The translations under genes were made by a program, and so were the position numbers. This document shows positions 59,126 through 64,000 of a stretch of DNA of 64,000 nt, one piece after another. Position 1 is the first letter of the stretch, and each line of letters opens with the position of its first letter. The stretch spans positions 1 to 64,000 of the forward strand of contig NZ_JPKG01000011.1 in the NCBI RefSeq assembly GCF_000735605.1. Direction: 5' to 3'. The stretch comes from Allobosea sp. LC85. Lineage in GTDB: Bacteria; Pseudomonadota; Alphaproteobacteria; Rhizobiales; Beijerinckiaceae. The notes beneath the pieces were generated by a model. It was given only the letters and a program-made list of their open reading frames with translations, was not told the DNA's origin and ran no database searches.

Positions 59126-59995
59126 TCATCTCGAGCGGGTCCGGGGATCGGATGCGTCGCGCAGGGCGTCGCCGAGAAGGTTCAGCGCCAACACCGTCGC
59201 CAGGATCGCGAGGCTCGGGAAGACGGCGAGCCACCAGGCATCGAGAATGTTCTCGAAGCCCTCGCGGATCATGCTGCCCCAGGTCGCGGCCGGCGGCGGC
59301 ACGCCGAGGCCGATGAAGCTGAGCGAGGCTTCGGTGCGGATCGCGGAGGCGAGCCAGAGCGAGCTCATCACCACCACATCCGACATCATGTTGGGCAGGA
59401 TATGGTGCGTCATGATCCGAAACGGCCCGCAGCCATAGGAGCGGCTCGCCTCGACAAAATCGCGCTGGCGCAGCGTCATGGTCGGAGCGCGCGCCACGCG
59501 GGCAAACGGCGCGACTTCCGTGACGGCGATCGCGATGATCAGGTTCTCCAGGCTCGCGCCGAGCATGGCGGCGATCATCAGTCCGAGCAGCAGCGTCGGG
59601 AAGGCCAGCAACACGTCGAGGACGCCCATGACGATCTGGTCGAACAATCCGCCGATATAGCCGGCCAGCACGCCGATCGTCGTGCCGACCAGCATGGCGA
59701 TCAAGATGGCGACGAAACCGACGAAGAGCGAAATGCGCGCGCCGTAGATCAGCCGCGAGAGCACATCGCGGCCATAGCTGTCGGTGCCGAGCCAGAACTC
59801 GGATGAGGGCGGCTCGAGCCGCATGACGATGTTCTGCTCGAACGGATCATGGGGAGCAAGCCAGGGCGCGAAGATCGCGACCAGAATGATGAGCGTGAGC
59901 AGGACGAGCCCGACCCAGGCCAGCTTGTTCTGCGAGAAGGCGAGCCAGAGGCCGCCCGGCCGCATTTCGACGGTCGTGGTGGCGACAGTGCTCAT
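59126..59995 (-). CDS. ABC transporter permease, DppC type
   Basis: A 289-residue inner-membrane permease of the dipeptide/oligopeptide/nickel class (PF00528 with the OppC N-terminal domain). It shows an N-terminal helix (LAWVGLVLLTLIILVAIFA), PHDPFEQNI, the GTDSYGRDVLSRLIYGARIS signature and the EAA-loop region VEASRSYGCGPFRIMTHHIL. It overlaps the DppB-type gene by four bases. The ATPase and binding-protein genes are not in the window. Confidence 0.9.
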   Translation of the reverse strand: MSTVATTTVEMRPGGLWLAFSQNKLAWVGLVLLTLIILVAIFAPWLAPHDPFEQNIVMRLEPPSSEFWLGTDSYGRDVLSRLIYGARISLFVGFVAILIAMLVGTTIGVLAGYIGGLFDQIVMGVLDVLLAFPTLLLGLMIAAMLGASLENLIIAIAVTEVAPFARVARAPTMTLRQRDFVEASRSYGCGPFRIMTHHILPNMMSDVVVMSSLWLASAIRTEASLSFIGLGVPPPAATWGSMIREGFENILDAWWLAVFPSLAILATVLALNLLGDALRDASDPRTRSR

Positions 59996-60936
59996 GTGTA
60001 TTTCACCCTTGGGTCGACGAGGCCGTAGGCCAGGTCGGTCAATGTGTTCACGACGATGACGCAGATGGCGAAGATGATCATCAGCCCCTGCAGCAGCGTG
60101 TAGTCGCGGGCGTTGAGCGCGCCGATGATCAGCTTGCCCAGCCCCGGGCGGTTGAAGATGATCTCGGTCAGCACCGAATTGCCGATCAGCGTGCCGAAAT
60201 ACAGCCCGACCACGGTGATGATCGGGATCAGACTGTTGCGCAGCGCATGCGTCACCACGAGCTGGCCCGGGCCCACCCCCTTGGCGCGGGCCGTGCGGAT
60301 ATAGTCCTCGGTCAGGACACCCAGCATCGCGGCGCGCGTCACGCGCATCACATAGGCTGTCATGATGATGCCGAGATTGAGCGCCGGCAGCGCCAGGGCC
60401 CGCAACCGCTCGGCGAGGCTGCCGGCGCCACTGGTGTTGCCGAGCACCGGAAACCAGCCGAGCTGGATCGAGAAGACGATCAGCATCAGGATGCCGGAGA
60501 CGAAGGCGGGGAAGGACAGGCCGACCAGCGAGACGACGCGCGAGACATAGTCGATCCAGCCGCTGCGGCTGAGCGCGGCGGCAACCCCGAGCGGCAGGCC
60601 AAGGACGAGGCCGATGGCGACCGCTGCGACGGTGAGCTCGATCGTCGAGGGCAGGACGAGCAGCACCTCCTGGACGACGCTGCGGCCGCTGCTCAGCGAC
60701 TGGCCGAGATCGCCGGTCAGGACCTTGCCGAGGAAGGCGATGTACTGGACCGGAACCGGCTGGTCGAGCCCGAGCTTTTCCCTGAGCGCGGCGAGCGAGG
60801 CGGCGCTTGCCTGGTCGCCGAGGATGACGGAGGCGGCATCGCCCGGCACGAGCCGCACCAGCACGAAGATCGCCGTCAGCATCAGGAACAGCGTCGGCAC
60901 GGCGAGCAGGACGCGCCTGAAAACGTAACTCATCAT
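59992..60936 (-). CDS. ABC transporter permease, DppB type
   Basis: A 314-residue permease. Typical opening is YVFRRVLLAVPTLFLMLTAI with FVLVRLVPGDAA, then LREKLGLDQPVPVQYIAFL. The EAA loop contains YIRTARAKGVGPGQLVVTHALRNSL and the end is LADLAYGLVDPRV-like. Start 60936 overlaps the oxidoreductase stop (ATGA). Linking permeases to opine/amine dehydrogenase genes points to uptake of the same substrate. Confidence 0.9.
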   Translation of the reverse strand: MMSYVFRRVLLAVPTLFLMLTAIFVLVRLVPGDAASVILGDQASAASLAALREKLGLDQPVPVQYIAFLGKVLTGDLGQSLSSGRSVVQEVLLVLPSTIELTVAAVAIGLVLGLPLGVAAALSRSGWIDYVSRVVSLVGLSFPAFVSGILMLIVFSIQLGWFPVLGNTSGAGSLAERLRALALPALNLGIIMTAYVMRVTRAAMLGVLTEDYIRTARAKGVGPGQLVVTHALRNSLIPIITVVGLYFGTLIGNSVLTEIIFNRPGLGKLIIGALNARDYTLLQGLMIIFAICVIVVNTLTDLAYGLVDPRVKYT

Positions 60937-62063
60937 GCTGCGACCCTTTCCTGCATCAGGCGCCGCGGCGCGAAGGCGGCGATCTCGCGACGCGTCGTTC
61001 CCTCGGTGACGAGATCCGTCAGGATCGCGCCGACGACCGGGACGAGCTGAAAGCCGTGACCGGAGAAACCGAAGGCATGGAACAGGCCAGGCGCGTTCGG
61101 CGAGGCTCCGATGACCGGCAGATGGTCGCGCGTCTGCGCCTCGATCCCGGTCCAGCAGCGCGCGATGCGCACGCCGCGCACAGCGGGGAAAAGGTCGCTT
61201 GCGGCCCGCGCGCCCTTGGCCAGCTCGGTGAAGTCGACGCTGCTGCGCTCCCGGTCGAGATCGGCCACGCCCTGCAAACCGCCGCCGATCACCAGCGTGC
61301 CCTGGTCCGATTGCTTGAAGGAGAGCGCCCGGCCGACGACGCTGACGACGGGATCGAGCAGCGGCGCGAGGCGCTCCGTCACGATCATCATCGAGGCCCG
61401 GACTCCGAGCGCGATCTCGTCGCCGAACAGGGCCGCGAGCCGGGCGGCCCAGGCGCCGGCCGCGTTGACCACGATGGGCGCGCGGAAGCGGCGCTCGCCG
61501 CACGCGAGCAGCCAGGCATTGCCCTGCCGATCGACCGCCCCGACGCCGCAGCCCTCGGCGATGACGACACCAGCTGCCTCGCAAGCGCGGCGGAAGGCGA
61601 GAATGGTGCGGTGCGGATCGGCGGCGCCGTCGCGCCGCGCCACCAGCGCCCCGACGCAGTGCGGGCTCAAGGCCGGCACGAGGCGGCGCAGCTCCGCAGC
61701 GTCGATGATCTCTTCATGCCGGTGGCCGAGCACGCGGATGGCCGCCTCGCGCTGGAGCAAGGCCGGCATCTGCTCCCTGGTCTCCGCGATGCGGAGCTGG
61801 CCGTGGGCATGGAAACCGCAAGGGTCGCCGACGATCGTCGCGATCGCGTGCCACATCTCCATCGCTTCGAGCGAGATCGGGATCTCGGCGATGTCGCGGC
61901 CCAGCGTGCGCACACCGGCCGCGGTGGCGCCGGACGCGTGCCGGCCGGTCCAGCGCCGCTCGATCACCGCCACGCGCCGGCCGGCCCGGGCCAGATGCAG
62001 GGCCGCCGACAAGCCGTGCAGGCCCCCGCCGACGACCGCAACGTCGAACGCTTCGACATTCAT
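60933..62063 (-). CDS. FAD-dependent oxidoreductase, DAO family (beta-subunit-like)
   Basis: A 376-residue D-amino-acid-oxidase-fold flavoprotein. The dinucleotide motif is VAVVGGGLHGLSAALHLARAG (quoted in part, about residues 8-28), followed by ASGATAAGVRTLG. The C-terminal ATP/FAD signature is GLFHAFGFSGHGFQLVPVVG. It resembles the catalytic subunit of opine oxidase/HcnC/D-hydroxyproline dehydrogenase complexes. Overlaps both neighbours by four bases, so it works with the NAD(FAD)-type and 2Fe-2S subunits upstream. Confidence 0.85.
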   Translation of the reverse strand: MNVEAFDVAVVGGGLHGLSAALHLARAGRRVAVIERRWTGRHASGATAAGVRTLGRDIAEIPISLEAMEMWHAIATIVGDPCGFHAHGQLRIAETREQMPALLQREAAIRVLGHRHEEIIDAAELRRLVPALSPHCVGALVARRDGAADPHRTILAFRRACEAAGVVIAEGCGVGAVDRQGNAWLLACGERRFRAPIVVNAAGAWAARLAALFGDEIALGVRASMMIVTERLAPLLDPVVSVVGRALSFKQSDQGTLVIGGGLQGVADLDRERSSVDFTELAKGARAASDLFPAVRGVRIARCWTGIEAQTRDHLPVIGASPNAPGLFHAFGFSGHGFQLVPVVGAILTDLVTEGTTRREIAAFAPRRLMQERVAA

Positions 62064-63463
62064 GCCGCCGGCTCCCGCTCGTCGAGGCTCGCCAGCTCGC
62101 CGAGCGTCACCGGCTTCAGCGGCGGGCGGATGCGTTGGAAACCGACCTCCCCGACCGGACGCTGCTGCGCGGCCGCGATGATATGGGCCATGGTGTAGCC
62201 GCATTGCCGGCCCTGGCAGGGGCCCATGCCGGCACGGGTGAAGGCCTTGATCTGGTTCGGGCCAGGGCGCCCCTGCACGGCGCGGGCGCGCAGCTCGCCG
62301 GCCGTGACCTCCTCGCAGCGGCAGACGAGCGTCTCATCGACGGGAGCGAAGACCTGCGGACGCGGCGCATAGAGCGCATCGAGGAAGGGCCGCAAGGCGA
62401 GAGCGCGGGCGAGCCTGGCCCGCTCCGTCCGGGCGGCGGCGTCTGCGCTGCCTTCGCCGAGCCTGCCCAGCCTGGCGGCAACGCGCAGCGCGGCGATCCG
62501 CCCGCGCGGCTCGGCCGCCTCGGCGCCGCCGATGCCGGCACCGTCGCCCGCGACGAAGACATTCGCCTGCGAGGTCTCGCCCCAGCCGTCGAGCTCCGGG
62601 ACATAGCAGTGCTGGCCGGCATGCCAGCTCACCGCGCAACCCAGCGCGAGCGGAACATGGATACTCGGCACCACGCCCTCATGGATCAGCAGCACCTCGG
62701 CGGCGACCTCGCCTTCCCTCCCCTCCTGCGTGCGGTAATGCAGGCTTTCGAGCCGCCCTTCCCCCGCGGCGCGAAGCTCCGCGACATGGCGGATGATCGG
62801 GAACCCGGCCCGCTTCAGCGCGAGCGACCAGAGCAGGCCCTTGGCGAGATCGCCGAGGCGACCGAGACCTTGCGGCAGATGGCGCAGCGCCGCACCGATG
62901 CGCCCGCGCGGCATGGTGTCGAGGAAGCCGGCGATCGTGCCGCCCGCCGCGAGCAGCTGCGTCATGTAGAGCAGCGGCAGCGGCCCGCAGCCGGCGATCC
63001 AGACCGGGCTCGACGGCACGGAATTCGCCGTCTTCAGCAGGATCTGCGCCGCGCCGACCGTCAGCACGCCCGGCAGCGTCCAGCCTGGAAACGGCGCGGG
63101 GCGCTCCTGCGCGCCGGTGGCGAGGATGATCGCCCGCGCAGCCACGCGGCGCGCCTGGCCCTCGCGCGTCAGGAAGGCGCGAAAACCGGGCTCGATCTGC
63201 CAGAGCTGGCTGTCCGGCTCGTAGAGCGCGCCGCAGGCCCGGAAGGCGGCGGCCTTTTCCGCTCCGGCCCGATAGGCCTCGCCGAGCCGGGCCAGTCGCG
63301 GCGTCGCCGCGACGGTCTCGATCCCGCGCCAGATCTGGCCGCCGGGCGTCGGCTGATCGTCGACGACGCGCACGGAGAGGCCGTGGCTGCGCGCGGTCAC
63401 GGCAGCCGCCATGCCGGCAGGGCCTGCACCGACGATCAGGAGATCGGTCTCGTTCGCATTCAT
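62060..63463 (-). CDS. FAD/NAD(P)-type oxidoreductase with BFD-like 2Fe-2S (alpha-subunit-like)
   Basis: A 467-residue flavoprotein of the OoxA/HcnB type. It has dinucleotide motif LLIVGAGPAGMAAAVTAR (about residues 7-24), TPGGQIWRGIE, AIILATGAQERP and VFVAGDGAGIGGAEAA, then the bacterioferredoxin-associated-type cluster CRCEEV...GMGPCQGRQCGY near the C-terminus. The start at 63463 overlaps the upstream stop (ATGA). Three more in-frame ATGs lie upstream in an 18-base repeat, each with its own AGGA/AGGAG, so longer N-termini with MQEIVG repeats are possible. Confidence 0.85.
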   Translation of the reverse strand: MNANETDLLIVGAGPAGMAAAVTARSHGLSVRVVDDQPTPGGQIWRGIETVAATPRLARLGEAYRAGAEKAAAFRACGALYEPDSQLWQIEPGFRAFLTREGQARRVAARAIILATGAQERPAPFPGWTLPGVLTVGAAQILLKTANSVPSSPVWIAGCGPLPLLYMTQLLAAGGTIAGFLDTMPRGRIGAALRHLPQGLGRLGDLAKGLLWSLALKRAGFPIIRHVAELRAAGEGRLESLHYRTQEGREGEVAAEVLLIHEGVVPSIHVPLALGCAVSWHAGQHCYVPELDGWGETSQANVFVAGDGAGIGGAEAAEPRGRIAALRVAARLGRLGEGSADAAARTERARLARALALRPFLDALYAPRPQVFAPVDETLVCRCEEVTAGELRARAVQGRPGPNQIKAFTRAGMGPCQGRQCGYTMAHIIAAAQQRPVGEVGFQRIRPPLKPVTLGELASLDEREPAA

Positions 63464-63792
63464 GCCGACAATTTCCTGCATGCCGACAATTTCCTGCATG
63501 CCGACAATCTCCTGGGGCCCTGCTGGCGGGCGATGCGCATGCCGTTGCGAACCGGCGTCAGGCAGCCTTGCACGGACCCCAGGCCGTCGACCTCGACGAG
63601 ACATTCGAAGCAGACGCCCATCATGCAGTAAGGCGCGCGCGGGCTCTGCGAGACCGGCGTGGTGCGGCTCCAGGCTTCGGGCTGGCGCAGCAGCACCGCG
63701 GCGACGCTTTCGCCGAGCTCGGCGATGACGGGCTGCCCGTCGATGAGGACGGTTACGGCTTGCGCGCCGGGATCATGCAGCTTGCGGAACAT
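63460..63792 (-). CDS. 2Fe-2S subunit of the dehydrogenase (gamma-subunit-like)
   Basis: A 110-residue plant-type-ferredoxin-like subunit (HcnA/SoxX-like): VTVLIDGQPVIAELGESVAA at the start, then CMMGVCFECLVEVDG and a further Cys in QGCLTPV, giving the C-x4-C-x2-C...C cluster ligands. Its C-terminus runs through the 18-base repeat, giving the odd tail SACRKLSACRKLSA. Start 63792 lies within the preceding oxidoreductase gene. Third subunit of a DAO/NAD-FAD/2Fe-2S complex. Confidence 0.85.
   Translation of the reverse strand: MFRKLHDPGAQAVTVLIDGQPVIAELGESVAAVLLRQPEAWSRTTPVSQSPRAPYCMMGVCFECLVEVDGLGSVQGCLTPVRNGMRIARQQGPRRLSACRKLSACRKLSA
63463..63517 (-). repeat. 18-base tandem repeat carrying start codons and ribosome-binding sites
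   Basis: Three copies of CAGGAAATTGTCGGCATG-type units (minus strand). They code SACRKL in the end of the 2Fe-2S gene and MQEIVG in the frame of the next gene, so the number of copies changes both proteins without a frameshift. Confidence 0.75.
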
Positions 63793-64000
63793 CGAAGCGT
63801 CTCTGGTGAAAGGGAGAAAGGCTTTCCGGCAGGATGCCGGCGGCGATCGCTCCCGCCAGCGCCTCGGCATGGAAGGCCGCGAGCGTCACGCCGGAATGGC
63901 AGAGCGCGACGAAAGCGCCGGGATGGCTCTGCGACTGCGCATAGATCGGGTAGCCGTCGGGCGTCATGATCCGGAGGCCCGCCCATTGCCGCACGAGCCG
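63773..64000 (-). CDS. FAD-dependent oxidoreductase, C-terminal part (runs off the window)
   Basis: The last ~75 residues of a DAO-fold flavoprotein: GLRIMTPDGYPIYAQSQSHP, VALCHSGVTLAAFHAEAL and the end FDVPQAA. The HSGVTLA segment is the C-terminal FAD-contact motif seen in glycine-oxidase/opine-oxidase subunits. The start is beyond 64000. It overlaps the 2Fe-2S gene by 20 bases and heads the same operon, which thus has two DAO-type proteins. Confidence 0.8.
   Translation of the reverse strand, partial: RLVRQWAGLRIMTPDGYPIYAQSQSHPGAFVALCHSGVTLAAFHAEALAGAIAAGILPESLSPFHQRRFDVPQAA

Noticed and set aside
61056..62198. 380-codon plus-strand ORF
   Set aside because: Antisense to the DAO-family oxidoreductase. 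Composition typical of a shadow frame.

Overview
The window looks like chromosome of a high-GC alphaproteobacterium of the Rhizobiales/Hyphomicrobiales (Bosea- or Methylobacterium-like). This rests on strongly GC-rich codons, DUF982 and DUF1236 proteins, short palindromic intergenic repeats of a type common in that order, and opine/amine-oxidase-type operons. No database search was possible, so the genus is inference. No rRNA, tRNA or CRISPR array was recognised.

Layout. (1) 1-3.08 kb: host flank with a PatB/MalY aminotransferase, a SAM methyltransferase and a small membrane protein. (2) About 3.1-42.5 kb: a P22-like podoviral prophage read right to left on the minus strand. The repressor (41.8 kb, plus strand) faces a Cro-like gene, a DnaA-domain protein and a DUF1376 protein. 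Then come TerS, TerL, portal, scaffold, coat, gp4-like and gp10-like proteins, candidate ejection proteins, tail-fibre genes joined by 4-base overlaps, and an endolysin/Rz/Rz1 lysis cassette. No integrase was found. (3) The prophage is loaded with cargo. An AbrB-Doc toxin-antitoxin pair and a membrane gene sit at 8.5-9.9 kb. An 11.3 kb block (18.8-30.0 kb) sits exactly between scaffold and portal. A LysR/monooxygenase pair and a half-deleted toxin-antitoxin locus sit at 35.3-38.2 kb. (4) 42.5-51.7 kb: an array in which decayed copies of the 3' half of the prophage repressor alternate with cargo: an alpha/beta hydrolase, an AbiF-type HEPN protein with an upstream structured RNA, a broken Mrr endonuclease, a subtilase autotransporter, an IS481 element and a Phd/ParE pair. 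(5) 51.8-64 kb: host genes for a glycosyltransferase and methyltransferase, a DMT transporter, a GH15 enzyme, a cold-shock protein, and an operon coding for a multi-subunit FAD/2Fe-2S dehydrogenase with two dipeptide/opine-type ABC permeases.

The most novel-looking locus is a compact three-gene operon at 25542-30003. It codes for a calcineurin-like metallophosphoesterase, an ORC/Cdc6-like P-loop ATPase with a winged-helix C-terminus, and an unrecognised protein with two Rossmann-like halves. It is visibly more AT-rich than its surroundings, has abutting and overlapping genes, and occupies a prophage cargo site, so it is a candidate anti-phage or conflict system. A second theme is that cargo pieces are repeatedly bordered by duplicated 3' ends of neighbouring genes or duplicated hairpins (9.76/10.08, 18.79/19.37, 19.89/21.18, 35.14/36.86/38.35 kb, and the repressor array). 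This suggests stepwise cargo gain by recombination at these short homologies.
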